Positions 32,602-43,245 of a stretch of 64,000 nucleotides of DNA are shown piece after piece. The DNA is from Hygrocybe punicea (lineage: Eukaryota; Basidiomycota; Agaricomycetes; Agaricales; Hygrophoraceae), in the NCBI GenBank assembly GCA_963556145.1, contig OY744473.1, positions 124,001-188,000 of the forward strand, written 5' to 3'. Made by a program: the position numbers and the translations under genes. The notes beneath the pieces were generated by a model. It was not told where the DNA came from and did not search any database. It saw only the letters and a list, made by a program, of their open reading frames with translations. Numbering within the stretch: position 1 is the stretch's first letter; each line of letters begins with the position of its first letter.

Positions 32602-33689
32602 TTTTGGAGGAGTAAGTCCTTCTTTTGTGGAGTATTCATTATATTTGACTAAAAAAACTGTATCCCAGTCGTTGATTTCTGGAAACTTGGTGACAATCTG
32701 TGCCCTCAAATGTCCTCCTCATACATCGCTACTATTAACATTTGTACAGTTTCTATATATGTATTTCTTTTTGCTCCGTTAAAAATGGTTTGTGTTACTG
32801 TCCTATGACCATAAGAATTGAGCATGATAGTGAGCATAGATACAGCATAAGGCATCAATCTTGTTGACTGAAAATCTGTTTGTCTAAAATATATCCTGGT
32901 GAATGCATTACTTTCAGTTCAGTTGTACAACCACCTACACACTCAACTTGAGAAGGACAACCTGAGATGACTCTCATTTGGGCTAATGAAAATTCAAATT
33001 GAATATATGTAAGAAACCAGAATCACGAACTTTATGGACCTATTAAATGAGGATACAATGATACAAGAGTAACAAAACCCCCTCTTGTAGTGGAAGATAT
33101 AACTGTCACTCCAAGGGGAGCTATGACTCTTTGGTACCAGAATAATACAGTATACTTGTGTGGGAATGATACGTACAGCTCCATAAAAATGACAATGTAT
33201 TTCTGACAAGGATGAAGAACAATGATAATTTCCATGAATTACCAAGCAATTGTCAAATATGCACAGTTGTCAAACAGCCTGGTTGTTCAACTTCAATACC
33301 TGTTTTGTCTGTTGAGCAAGCCAGAAATAAATATCACTGAGACTCTGAAGATTAAATCCACAAAATATCTTAAAAGGGGGTACCATTGTTCTTCTCAGTC
33401 GGTTTGATCAATGTCTTGTCAGCCAGACCCCTAATAAGATCGTAAGGCAGCTATTCATGATACAGATGCATTTTTGGCCTGTATCAAGGCATGTCACAGG
33501 AACATAGAATGGAATAAAAAAAGTAAACACAGATTTCTAAAGATTCAGGCACGCCTTATGGTGTTTTGGGAAAAGCTTACAAATAATATAATGTCATATG
33601 ATCAATCCCATTGTGTTAATTGTTATTCATGATCCGAACCACTTGACTAGTTAAATGGGCGGTGTTTCCTCTTACTGTCACAAATCCTC
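32602..33689. other. Upstream region of the Rep-helicase (H1)
   Basis: This is AT-rich and without a convincing gene. It should contain the promoter of the 7.7 kb Rep-helicase frame. TTATAAA-like and TATGT tracts are common, so no single TATA box can be picked. This stretch is deleted in H2. Confidence 0.4.
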
Positions 33690-36600
33690 ATGAATCCCCA
33701 CAACATCATCCGTGTCTGCATTGCATGTTTGACTTATCTATATTTCCTTGCAAATGCAACATTGTTTCCACAACTATGCCAAGACAAACTTATGTATATC
33801 TCTCCTGAACCAATTTCATGTCCTGTGATATCGACCTTGACCCAAGAATTGGGTGTTTTTCAAAGAAAACTCATAGAACATGAGTTGGCCCCAGATCAGG
33901 GCGATGCAACAATATTGATGCAAATAAATGCAACACTATATGTAAAGTTCATTGGAATAACAAAAGAAACAAAAGATAACTTGACAGTCGATCCATTATT
34001 CGTTTGGACTACATTTAAAAATAGCGCCTTCAAAATGCGAATACGTTCTATTCAATATGCCAGAAGATATTTCTTACCTCCTAAATATCTCTTTGCTTTG
34101 TATTGTCTTCTCAAACCTATCACTGTCCAATGTCGTTGTAAAATGATCAAAGCATTGCTCATGCGATCGCTATTGAGACGACATGATTTCAAAACATATT
34201 TATTTCATTGTATTACTAGTTCTCTATCACATGCAACGTTGCTGTGGACCACACTATGTTTCATAATACGGCATAGCCGTTCAAACATAATTGTGTTCAA
34301 TTTGAATTTATTCGGACACTTGTTTAAATCTTTATATATAAATTTCGTTCATAGATATGACTACATTGGTGGTGGTAAACGAATACCAACATTCAAGTTT
34401 AGCTTTCTTCAATCTTTTATGCTACCGTCTAATAATATCAACCATGATTCTGACATATTATTCGAATATGTGGGGCATATTGATGAACAAACAGCCAACA
34501 CTTTATATGAAGATAGAAAAACATATGCATGTGTTAAAATGCCTTTACATGAACTTCTGCCAAATTTGACAGTGAAGGATATTGGTGAAATAACAACAAT
34601 ACATGGTATATATTTGTCAAAGACATTACGAAGATTACATGGACAAGATCTATCTGTGGCATTAATGAGGCATAATTGTTCAGCTTGTGATACTCATGTT
34701 TCTATTTTTCATGTGCATGATATTAAATCACATAAAGACCTGTGTAAACAGTGGTACAGAAGACAAAAAATGACAGAAACAAATGAGTGCGGCAAAGAAG
34801 AAACTCAGGCTCAAATGAAAGAAGAATTGGACAAGTCAGATGAGCAATTATTTCCTCCTCCTCCTCCATCTATTGAATTGAAGGAAACCATAATCAGCAA
34901 CTGGTGCAGAGATACATCACCTGAATGTTTCCAAGAAAGTGGGTGTGCTGTATGTGGTCAATTGGTTGCATTGAAAAACATGTCTTTATTGTCAAAGACG
35001 AAGGTTAATCTGAAAATATTAACTAGAGACAATATGGGAATCACAAGATGTGAACGATATCATTGTTCTGATCCAATAGAGGATATCAAAGGTCCAGTGC
35101 TAGATGACACATGTAAATGGATATGCAAACCATGTGTGCTCAGTCTGAATAAAGGCCAAACTCCCAAATATGCTTTGGCGAATGGACTTTGGATGGGAAG
35201 AATTCCTGCACAACTTCAAAATCTAACATTTGCTGAACAACTTTTGATTGCCCGTGTTCGTCACAACAAATGTATTGTTCGTGTCTCCTCTGGGATGCAT
35301 AAAATGAAAGCAAATGCCATCATGTTTCAAAACCCAACACCAAAGATATATCAACGGTTGCCTCCAACAATTAAAGAACTTGATGAAGTGCTAGCGTTTA
35401 TTTTCACTGGTCCTGCCAGACCAACTCCAGAAGACATGGAGCGAACGCCTTTATTGGTTCGCCGAAGGCGAGTTTCTGCAGCTTTAGAATGGCTGAAATT
35501 GAATCACATGGATTACTATGATTTAGATATCTCCTATGAAAATCTAGCACAATATCCAGATCATGGAATTCCTGTTGTGGTTGCATATCGACCAGCAGAC
35601 ACAAATAAGGAACCAGAAGCCACTAGTGCATTTGACAATGAAGTGGAAGATGGTGTGGAAGATGGGCCTTGTCCCTTTGTTGTTAGTGGAATAACTGGCG
35701 AAAATCTAGATATTACAAGTCCAAAGGCATTAATAGCTAGAGCGACCAAGCACTTGATAGATGACCATGGTGGTGTTCTTGCCATAAGCCATGCTAGAAA
35801 TCCAGAATCGTTCTTTAATAATCCTCAGTTATATCCTATGATGTTTCCCTGCCTATTTCCATATGGCTTGGGTGGTATTAGCAGCATAGACAATGATGTT
35901 TTAAGCATCAGTGATATGATGCACAAAAGACATCTCCTGATGTACCATGACAAAAGATTTCAAACCGATCCCTATTTTCCATTGATTGCATTCAATCAAG
36001 AACAAATCAAAGACAGTACAACCGGAGGATATTTGTTGACTAATAAACATAATTTCAACGATATTGCAAATCGCCTGATGAATATCAATACAGCTGTTTT
36101 GGATGACCTCTCTAAAAGATTATCTAGAGGTGATAGAGTCAAACCGGATACATCAGAAGAGAAAGCATGCTATAAACTCATTTCTGATCTGGATCACGTA
36201 GCTGGTCAGGTCAAAGGTTCAATTACTAACAAGAAATACATGCGAAATGAGATTTGGTCTCTGATATCCTATATTGGTGCTCCGACTTGGTTTATCACTT
36301 TTGCACCTGCAGACATCAATCACCCACTATGCTTATATTATGCTGACAACAAAGAAAAGTTTTATCCTAAACTACGTCTACCCCAGGATTGTTACAAACT
36401 AATTGCAAACAATCCAGTTGCTGGAGCCCGCTTTTTTCACTTTACTACTGAAATGTTCATCAAACATATATTAGGAATAAATGAATCTCATCCTGGCCTG
36501 TATGGAAACACATCAGGTTATTATGCAACGGTAGAGGAACAAGGACGTCTTACCTTGCATCTTCATATGCTGTTGTGGATAAAGGGATGCCTTACACCTC

Positions 36601-39600
36601 AGGAAATACGTGACAAAATTATGGGTGAAAATTCTGACTTTCAGAAAAGATTAGTGGAATATTTGGAAAGTTTGTGTGTAGGACAATTCATGACAGGTTC
36701 TAAAGATGAGGTATCACAGAAAATGGAACAGACAATGTCGAAACCTGAATATCAACCACCAACATGTGTCATGCCAGATCCACCATCATATAATTGTTCC
36801 ATGAATTGTCAATATCACAACAAAAGATCAACATGGTGGCAAAGGTTTCAAGATGTTGTAGATGATCTTTTATTGCGATTAAATGTACATAACAGGCATG
36901 ATGGCAAAAAAAAGCCATACTGTCTTAATTCGAAAGGTGAATGTAAACGACGATTTCCCCGTGATATCTTTCAACAAACTTTTGTAGAACCTAACACTGG
37001 TGCTCTCAACCTCAAGCATGGTGAACCTTGGATGAACACGGTGACACCTGAAGTTACATATATGCTACGATGCAATTCTGATGTGACCAGCTTATTATCA
37101 GGTACTGCTATAAAGGCCATAGTTGCATACATAACAGATTATATTACAAAATTCTCCTTGAAGACCTATAGCATTTTTGAAGTGATAAAAAGTATTTTTG
37201 ATAAGAATTCCGAAATGATTGGTGGCGACCTAAAAAGAAAAGACAAAGTCAGAAAGCTGTTTACACAAATAGTCAATTCACTCACCTCCAAAATGGAAAT
37301 TGGTGCTCCAATGGCTTCATTATATGTCCTTGGAAATCCTGATCACTACACCAGTCATAAATTCGTGCCATTCTTTTGGAGATCTTATGTTAAAGAGGTT
37401 ATCAGTGCATGGTCTGATGAAGAAATTCCTAATATATGTGAAGACCAAAATAATGCACAAAAGGTTGTTATTGGTAAGAATAATGGCGCATACATTGGAC
37501 TTTCCAAAGTAAATAATTATATGTTCAGACCCGCCTTGTATGATAATGTATCACTGTATGACTGGATACGTCTTGCCACTATGGAACCAAAGAAAAGACG
37601 CACCAAAACAAAGACCAAAAGGGCCAGAAAAGAACCAGTGCAAAACCAAATTTTTGACAATCTAGGCTGTGATGATTTGTCTGACTCTTGCACTGAACCT
37701 ACTAATGTTGACTATTCCAGTGATGACAACTTGTCTGATGTCGTTGATAATGATATACTCATGGAGATAGATGAAATTCCAAAACCTGATAGTTTGAGTA
37801 GACATGCAGGCACAGAAATAGCTGATAAAACAAATGAAGTTGATCTTAATAAATTGACAAAATTTGAAAATGATTATACTTTACATTCCAATCATCCACA
37901 ATATCTTACCCACCATGCCAAAATGAAAGGGAATGATCCTTTCATAGTTCCTAATTTTATTCCGAACACTTTGCCAAGGGCTGACCGTGGTGATCGAGAA
38001 TATTATTGTTGTACAATGTTAACGTTTTTCAAGCCATGGAGAAGTGGCAAAGAACTCAAAAGTAAATTACAAACATGGGATAATGCTTTTATAGACCACG
38101 AGTTTTCTAAAAAAGAACTAGAGATCATGAAATACTTTGGTCTGCGGTATGAATGTTTGGATGCAAGAGATGATTTCTCTGCTAAACGTCAGAAGAATAA
38201 TACTGCAAATATAAGGTATTCATGGGCGACCTCAAACGGTCTTGATGAACTGGATGACATGCACAATGCTGAATTTGCATTTAATGGCGACGACTTCAAC
38301 AACAATATTGATGAAGACAATAATGACACGGAAATACTCCTGAAACTTGGTCAAAAAGGACAAAAAAGGAAAGATCAAATGCTGATAACTGAAAGAACTT
38401 TGAAAAGGTCAGGGTGGCTCGATGATTGTATTGATGGTACCCCAGATATAGGACCGTTGATACCTATAGAACCACCTGTAGTACAATCAGCAAAATTGTG
38501 GAGAACTGCAGTCCTTGCAAAGAAAAAGGAAATCATCAATGACAGAAATAAAAATTTACCAACAAACACAGCAACCATAAATAAATTGGGAAATTTTCAA
38601 TATAATGATGTCAAGATAGTGGATGCAGCATACATCAACCATATGTTTATTCCTGCAAACAGAGCTGATCGTCATCTTATTGATGTAACTATCAATGATT
38701 ACAAGTTGAACACTGACCAAAAGAGAGCATTTCATATCATTGCGAATCACTCTACCTTGATTAACGGTTCTGATAAGCTACGCATGTATCTTGGTGGGAT
38801 GGCAGGCACAGGGAAATCACAAGTCATCAAAGCATTGACTAGTTTTTTTGGTAAACACAACGAAAATCATCGATTTGTGGTTCTTGCACCAACCGGTGGT
38901 GCTGCTGCCCTTGTAAATGGATCCACATATCACTCCATTCTTGGAATTAATCAGGGAGGATCATCTCGTTCCCTTGCACAAGTACGTGCCAATCTTGATG
39001 GTGTGGATTACATTTTCATTGATGAGGTGTCAATGTTATCTTGCAGAGATATGTATAAAATCAGTGCTCAGTGTGCAAAAGCACGTGGTGTTTATGATGA
39101 ACCCTTTGGTGGCATTAATATGATATTTGCAGGAGATTTTGGCCAACTTCCACCAGCTATGAGTGGTGCTCCTTTATACTCTGGAACCGTTGGTGTCCAA
39201 ATCAATTCCAGTCAAACTATAGCAAATCAGGAAGCGGCTATAGGCAAAGCTCTTTGGCATCAAATAACAACAGTTGTTATATTACGTGAAAATATGAGAC
39301 AAACCAATCAGTCAGAAGAAGATGTCCAACTGAGGCTTGCTTTGGAAAACATGAGATACAAAGCATGTACTCCCAAAGATATTGCATTTCTTCGTACTCG
39401 TGTTGCAGGAAAAGGTCCAAATGATCCAAAATTAGCCCAAAAGAAATTCAGGAATGTGTCAGTTATAACTGCATTGAATGCACAAAAAGACAAAATCAAT
39501 GAACTTGGTATTCAACGTTTTGCTGCTGAAAATAGGAGACCATTAACATCATTCTATTCCATAGACAGATGGAATGATCCTACTAGTTCCAATAGCAAAA

Positions 39601-41435
39601 GAAAATCTCATCACATGTCAACAATTTTGGATCCTATTCGACACACAAAGATATTGGAACCTTCACTCCAAAAGCTACTTTGGAGCCAACCACATGCATC
39701 ATCCTCTGATCATATACCAGGAAGATTGGACTTATGTGTAGGCATGCCAGTGATGCTGAGGAACAATGATGCAACAGAGTGCTGCATTACCAAAGGAGCA
39801 GAGGGCATAGTTGTGGGTTGGCAGAGTGCAATAGGTCCTGAGCAACAAACTGTACTGGACACTTTATTTGTCAGATTATTGAATCCTCCAAAAAAAATTA
39901 ACATAGAAGGACTTCCTGAAAATGTTGTGCCGATTACAAAACATGTCACTTCCACCATGTGCTCATTACCCAATGATGATGTGATATCTTTGTCAAGAGA
40001 ACAAGTGTTGGTACTACCTAATTTTGCAATGACTGATTATGCATGTCAAGGACGTACTCGTCCTAACAATGTAGTTGACCTCAGTAGTTGTAGAAACCAC
40101 CAATCCTATTATACTTGCTTATCAAGAAGTGCTTCTGCAGCAGGAACTATCATCATGCAAGGCTTTGATCCTAAAGTAATTACTGGGGGTGCTTCTGGAT
40201 ATCTCAGGCAGGAATTCAGAGAATTAGAACTGCTTGATGAGATTACCAAACTGAAATATCAAGGACTCTTACCAGACCATGTCAAGGGAGATCAGCGAAA
40301 TTCTATCATTGATCAATTTAGAAAATGGAAAGGAAAGTCATATATTCCAAAAAACATTCATCATGCTATCGCATGGAAAGCCACGGAGCAACTAAATCAA
40401 TACACAACACAGCCCTCTCCATGGCAATTAATTAAACATATGAACAAAAATCAAAAGGCAGATTTCAGAAACCTCAACTTTGTTCCTGCAAAAGGAACTG
40501 TTCCAATCACTGTCACCCATAAAAATTCGATGGCCAATGTATTGCAAAATAAAAAACGAAAATTACAACAAGTTGTAAGTTCATCTTCCATAGTGAAAAA
40601 AAGACGAAAAACAAGTACTATTGAATTAAATGAACCAAAAGGGTTTATATGGGATGCGGAAGATTGGAGCTGTGCTTATGATTCACTCTTTACAATATTA
40701 CTAGCAATATGGAATGAAGATCCATCAAGTTGGAAAAAAAGATTCAATAGCATCAATGAAATATTAAAGATTTTGAGCTTAGGATTCAAACGATCCAAGA
40801 ATCACACAACAGATTTAGAAACAGTTAGAAATACAATCAGACATTTATTGCATCAAGATAAACCCGAAATATTTCCTTATGGTCAAGTTGGCATTGCCAT
40901 AAGTGATTTGGCCCATTATATAATGAAAGCAAATGAACCAATGACTTCAACTTGTCTTAAATGTATCAATTGTGAAAACATAACCATTCTGGAAAATGAT
41001 AGATGTGACGCCATCTTTCATTGTTCATATTCATTTTCTGGAACAATCTCAACATGTCTTGCTCAAATCATAGTTAATAGACAACGGCACAAATGTCAAT
41101 TGTGTTGGGGAGAGATTACTAAATTTATTGCATTTAACAAAATTCCACCTCTAATCATGTTTACAGTTGACTCTATTGAGAATTTAATAATTAGTCAAGT
41201 TATAAACTTGTCAATTGATGACATATCCACTGCTTACACATTGAGAGGAATTGTGTACTTTGGTGATGCACATTTTACTGCCCGCATATTCATCAACAGT
41301 ATGGTATGGTTTCATGATGGTATATCAACCAGATCAATTTGCATTAATGAAGGTGATATAGATAACTTTTCAAATATTAATTTATTGTCATGTAATGGTA
41401 ATAATGCTGTACTGTTTATATATGCTCAATCTTAA
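33690..41435 (+). CDS. Helitron Rep-helicase with C-terminal USP-like peptidase (2581 aa)
   Basis: This is one intronless frame. Residues ~365-620 hold Cys-pair regions and ALANGLWMGRIPAQLQNLTF, typical of the N-terminal part of fungal Helitron helicases. Residues 957-963 are HLHMLLW, the HUH motif of the rolling-circle nuclease. Tyr1147 and Tyr1151 (AYITDYITK) are the paired catalytic tyrosines. A PIF1/RecD-like helicase follows: Walker A GGMAGTGKS (1702-1710), FIDEVSML (~1775), GDFGQLPP and C-terminal YACQGRTRP. The last ~270 residues look like a ubiquitin-specific protease fold. They have a Cys box WSCAYDSLFTIL (Cys2328), two Cys-x2-Cys finger pairs (CLKCINC, CQLC), a His box GDAHFTARI (His2528) with WFHDG, and a final AVLFIYAQ strand. 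The nuclease nicks and joins Helitron ends and the helicase unwinds. The peptidase role is unknown. All key residues are present, so this copy may be active. Confidence 0.92.
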   Translation: MNPHNIIRVCIACLTYLYFLANATLFPQLCQDKLMYISPEPISCPVISTLTQELGVFQRKLIEHELAPDQGDATILMQINATLYVKFIGITKETKDNLTVDPLFVWTTFKNSAFKMRIRSIQYARRYFLPPKYLFALYCLLKPITVQCRCKMIKALLMRSLLRRHDFKTYLFHCITSSLSHATLLWTTLCFIIRHSRSNIIVFNLNLFGHLFKSLYINFVHRYDYIGGGKRIPTFKFSFLQSFMLPSNNINHDSDILFEYVGHIDEQTANTLYEDRKTYACVKMPLHELLPNLTVKDIGEITTIHGIYLSKTLRRLHGQDLSVALMRHNCSACDTHVSIFHVHDIKSHKDLCKQWYRRQKMTETNECGKEETQAQMKEELDKSDEQLFPPPPPSIELKETIISNWCRDTSPECFQESGCAVCGQLVALKNMSLLSKTKVNLKILTRDNMGITRCERYHCSDPIEDIKGPVLDDTCKWICKPCVLSLNKGQTPKYALANGLWMGRIPAQLQNLTFAEQLLIARVRHNKCIVRVSSGMHKMKANAIMFQNPTPKIYQRLPPTIKELDEVLAFIFTGPARPTPEDMERTPLLVRRRRVSAALEWLKLNHMDYYDLDISYENLAQYPDHGIPVVVAYRPADTNKEPEATSAFDNEVEDGVEDGPCPFVVSGITGENLDITSPKALIARATKHLIDDHGGVLAISHARNPESFFNNPQLYPMMFPCLFPYGLGGISSIDNDVLSISDMMHKRHLLMYHDKRFQTDPYFPLIAFNQEQIKDSTTGGYLLTNKHNFNDIANRLMNINTAVLDDLSKRLSRGDRVKPDTSEEKACYKLISDLDHVAGQVKGSITNKKYMRNEIWSLISYIGAPTWFITFAPADINHPLCLYYADNKEKFYPKLRLPQDCYKLIANNPVAGARFFHFTTEMFIKHILGINESHPGLYGNTSGYYATVEEQGRLTLHLHMLLWIKGCLTPQEIRDKIMGENSDFQKRLVEYLESLCVGQFMTGSKDEVSQKMEQTMSKPEYQPPTCVMPDPPSYNCSMNCQYHNKRSTWWQRFQDVVDDLLLRLNVHNRHDGKKKPYCLNSKGECKRRFPRDIFQQTFVEPNTGALNLKHGEPWMNTVTPEVTYMLRCNSDVTSLLSGTAIKAIVAYITDYITKFSLKTYSIFEVIKSIFDKNSEMIGGDLKRKDKVRKLFTQIVNSLTSKMEIGAPMASLYVLGNPDHYTSHKFVPFFWRSYVKEVISAWSDEEIPNICEDQNNAQKVVIGKNNGAYIGLSKVNNYMFRPALYDNVSLYDWIRLATMEPKKRRTKTKTKRARKEPVQNQIFDNLGCDDLSDSCTEPTNVDYSSDDNLSDVVDNDILMEIDEIPKPDSLSRHAGTEIADKTNEVDLNKLTKFENDYTLHSNHPQYLTHHAKMKGNDPFIVPNFIPNTLPRADRGDREYYCCTMLTFFKPWRSGKELKSKLQTWDNAFIDHEFSKKELEIMKYFGLRYECLDARDDFSAKRQKNNTANIRYSWATSNGLDELDDMHNAEFAFNGDDFNNNIDEDNNDTEILLKLGQKGQKRKDQMLITERTLKRSGWLDDCIDGTPDIGPLIPIEPPVVQSAKLWRTAVLAKKKEIINDRNKNLPTNTATINKLGNFQYNDVKIVDAAYINHMFIPANRADRHLIDVTINDYKLNTDQKRAFHIIANHSTLINGSDKLRMYLGGMAGTGKSQVIKALTSFFGKHNENHRFVVLAPTGGAAALVNGSTYHSILGINQGGSSRSLAQVRANLDGVDYIFIDEVSMLSCRDMYKISAQCAKARGVYDEPFGGINMIFAGDFGQLPPAMSGAPLYSGTVGVQINSSQTIANQEAAIGKALWHQITTVVILRENMRQTNQSEEDVQLRLALENMRYKACTPKDIAFLRTRVAGKGPNDPKLAQKKFRNVSVITALNAQKDKINELGIQRFAAENRRPLTSFYSIDRWNDPTSSNSKRKSHHMSTILDPIRHTKILEPSLQKLLWSQPHASSSDHIPGRLDLCVGMPVMLRNNDATECCITKGAEGIVVGWQSAIGPEQQTVLDTLFVRLLNPPKKINIEGLPENVVPITKHVTSTMCSLPNDDVISLSREQVLVLPNFAMTDYACQGRTRPNNVVDLSSCRNHQSYYTCLSRSASAAGTIIMQGFDPKVITGGASGYLRQEFRELELLDEITKLKYQGLLPDHVKGDQRNSIIDQFRKWKGKSYIPKNIHHAIAWKATEQLNQYTTQPSPWQLIKHMNKNQKADFRNLNFVPAKGTVPITVTHKNSMANVLQNKKRKLQQVVSSSSIVKKRRKTSTIELNEPKGFIWDAEDWSCAYDSLFTILLAIWNEDPSSWKKRFNSINEILKILSLGFKRSKNHTTDLETVRNTIRHLLHQDKPEIFPYGQVGIAISDLAHYIMKANEPMTSTCLKCINCENITILENDRCDAIFHCSYSFSGTISTCLAQIIVNRQRHKCQLCWGEITKFIAFNKIPPLIMFTVDSIENLIISQVINLSIDDISTAYTLRGIVYFGDAHFTARIFINSMVWFHDGISTRSICINEGDIDNFSNINLLSCNGNNAVLFIYAQS

Positions 41436-41472
41436 TATGTGTTCTCTTGCTAAAAGAAGGGACGAGTAACAT

Positions 41473-41504
41473 GCCATGCAAAGCAATGGCCCATACCCCA
41501 CTAG
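41473..41504 (+). other. Helitron H1 3' terminus: hairpin and CTAG
   Basis: The hairpin GCCATGCAAAGCAATGGC (41473-41490) is followed by 14 bases ending CTAG (41501-41504), then host T. H2 has the same hairpin and spacing at 60324-60355. A CTRR end with a nearby hairpin is the recognised 3' signature of Helitrons. Confidence 0.92.
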
Positions 41505-42267
41505 TCTCTGGTCTCTACGCCTGGCGTATCTACGTCTTCTACATTGGCCGGTGTCTCTGGTGCCAGGTCGACAGGGCCTTCCTCTGGCTCAACTGCGACT
41601 TCGCCTTCCGGAATCGACTCAGTCCTTGGTTCACCCGCGACCGATGTGTTTGCTTCAGCTCGCCATTCTTCGCTGAGCTGCCGCCGATACGTGGCTCCAT
41701 CCCTTTCAACCCGGTCCGCTTCTTGAGTCCAGTGCTGCCCATGTTGTTCTATTCTAAGCTGCTCCTGCCTTTCCTCTGCCGCCTTTCGCCTTTTCTCCGC
41801 CTCCGCTCATGCATTTGCCTCTGCCAACCGTCTGGCCTCCTCTTCCCACGTAGCCGCTTCTTCATCCGCCCGCCATCTAGCTTCTTCCTTTTCCTGCCTC
41901 TCTCGGTCCGCCGCTTCTTTCAGCCACTCTTCGACATCATTAGCGTATGATTGGCGGTTGGCCCATAACGGTGGCGTTACTGGCCTCGTACCACCAGCTC
42001 GGAGTTCCGCGACGATTCCATTATAAGCACGCTAGTGGGACGACATGAGCTATCTTAAAGACACGCGTAATCAATCAGGAAACTCACCAGCGCTTTCTTG
42101 CGGCCGCTTAACCATTGCTGGGCCATCCCCTCATTGCCGTCTACCATCGTAACGAGATCGTCGCTGTGAAACACGGTGACCGCGTTAACGGCCTCTTTGT
42201 AGTCCGCCCGGACATCGGGTTCGATGCTTTCGACGAAGGCGAGGAAATTGTCGTAGACTTGGGACAT
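41505..42267 (-). pseudogene. Antisense Zn2Cys6-like gene, N-terminal piece
   Basis: The start is ATG 42267 on the minus strand (MSQVYDNFLAFVESIEPD). Exon 1 ends at 42088 with donor GTGAGT. A short intron follows (to about 42050). The second exon reads TRPVTPPLWANRQSYAND, then a long charged coiled coil (EEWLKEAADRERQEKEEA, EEEARRLAEANA). A TGA (41807-41809, probably from CGA) interrupts it. The frame then continues through QLRIEQHGQHWTQEADRV to PGVETRD, where Helitron H1 is inserted. Together with 21012-21491 and 18109-18273 it forms one gene of roughly 480 residues. A CCAAT motif (ATTGG on +, near 42378) and an A/T tract lie upstream, next to the right LTR. It is an extra antisense gene carried by the retrotransposon. 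Function unknown. Confidence 0.75.
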
Positions 42268-42442
42268 GGTGGGCGTGTGATGGTGTAGAGGAAAGGTCGG
42301 ATCAACAACGAGATTTTTTTATTTTTATTTTTATTACTTTGCCGTTGTTTGGCCGCTCATGTGATTGGCCACATTTGCGACCCGCATTTAGAGACCCCAT
42401 ATTCTCGACCACGGATGGTCTATATTAGAAGACCCAAGGAGA

Positions 42443-43241
42443 TGTAGAGGGTCCTCGACCCTCTGAGGCCGTAACATCGATATCTAGCAAATCCGCTCAA
42501 ACCCGACGTCTCTAGCAATCTACGCTCAAACCCGACGCAACCCGATGCAACCCGATGCATACCGACTAGCACGGCCGCTCACGTACCTAATCGGTCCATC
42601 TCCCAAACTCACGGAACTTCAAATATCAAAGATAGATCTCATCGGACTGGGATCCCGACATCGGACTTGCCTTATTCACGCCTAGCGTCTCCCTTATGGA
42701 GATACAGTAAAGTATATTACATCTTTTACGGTTTTTTTATATCTTCCACCCATTTTCCCTGTCATGGTCGCCTCGCAACCCTCTTCCTACTTGTCCATTT
42801 TTATTCTTTTTTGTTTTCTCTCATCGGCCGAGGACTCTTGTCCGAAGCTAGGTACAGAAATTTGTGGTATAAAAAAACGGTGCCCAAGCGCTGTCTCATA
42901 ATAAGAAAACCAGTTCCCCCGTTTCCTCTCTCTGAGAATTAGTCTCTCAGTAAAATCCATCGCACACATTACTCGTCAGATTCCTCGACGCTCTCCCCGT
43001 CGTTCTACCGCCTTTATCTCTACGTCCCTCGTCACCCGACACCCGACCCGCCGTACCCGACATCGTCGGCTTCGTCGGCTTCGACCGGTCTTGATAGATT
43101 TCAGTAGTTTACTCGGCGGCTTCTTACCATTTATATCCTATCATCTTACTGAAGCTTGTTAGACTATTCCTAGTCACTTCTACACTGACCCCCACAGGCT
43201 TAGGATTACTATTCCGCAGCCACCCCGACCTCGCCTTTACA
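42443..43241 (+). repeat. Right LTR of the Ty3-type element
   Basis: This 799 bp copy matches 9458-10255 throughout and is preceded by a purine-rich tract (AGAAGACCCAAGGAGA) fitting a polypurine priming site. CCGC follows it (43242-43245), as before the left LTR. Confidence 0.9.
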
Positions 43242-43245
43242 CCGC

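Larger units (their letters stand above)
21492..41504 (+). mobile_element. Large autonomous-type Helitron H1 (20.0 kb)
   Basis: The element starts GTCCCTATAAGGG at 21492 after host A and ends CTAG at 41504 before host T. It has no target duplication. A hairpin (41473-41490) lies 14 bases before the end. H2 (47963-60355) has the same two ends and the same A/T flanks, and a 191 bp relative (43980-44170) has both as well. Removing 21492-41504 restores an uninterrupted minus-strand frame in the target gene (ETR-D-CNLAG). The order inside is gene A (-), gene B (+), gene C (-), hairpin array, gene D (+), Rep-helicase (+). The GTCCC 5' end differs from the canonical TC start of Helitrons. Confidence 0.9.
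9454..43245 (+). mobile_element. Ty3/gypsy-type LTR retrotransposon with nested insertions
   Basis: Two direct LTRs (9458-10255 and 42443-43241, about 96% alike by eye) start TGTAGAGGG and end TTTACA. They are flanked by the same four bases CCGC (9454-9457 and 43242-43245). Between them, in order, lie a primer-site candidate, a long leader, gag-protease-RT-RNase H-integrase, and an antisense Zn2Cys6-like gene. Three later insertions lie inside: a hAT-like element (10572-11789), a short-LTR element (18274-21011) and Helitron H1 (21492-41504). Without them the element would be about 9.8 kb. The solo LTR at 6005-6916 also has a 4 bp duplication, which supports 4 bp as this family's habit. Coding parts hold frameshifts and CGA-to-TGA stops, so this copy is dead. 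Confidence 0.85.
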
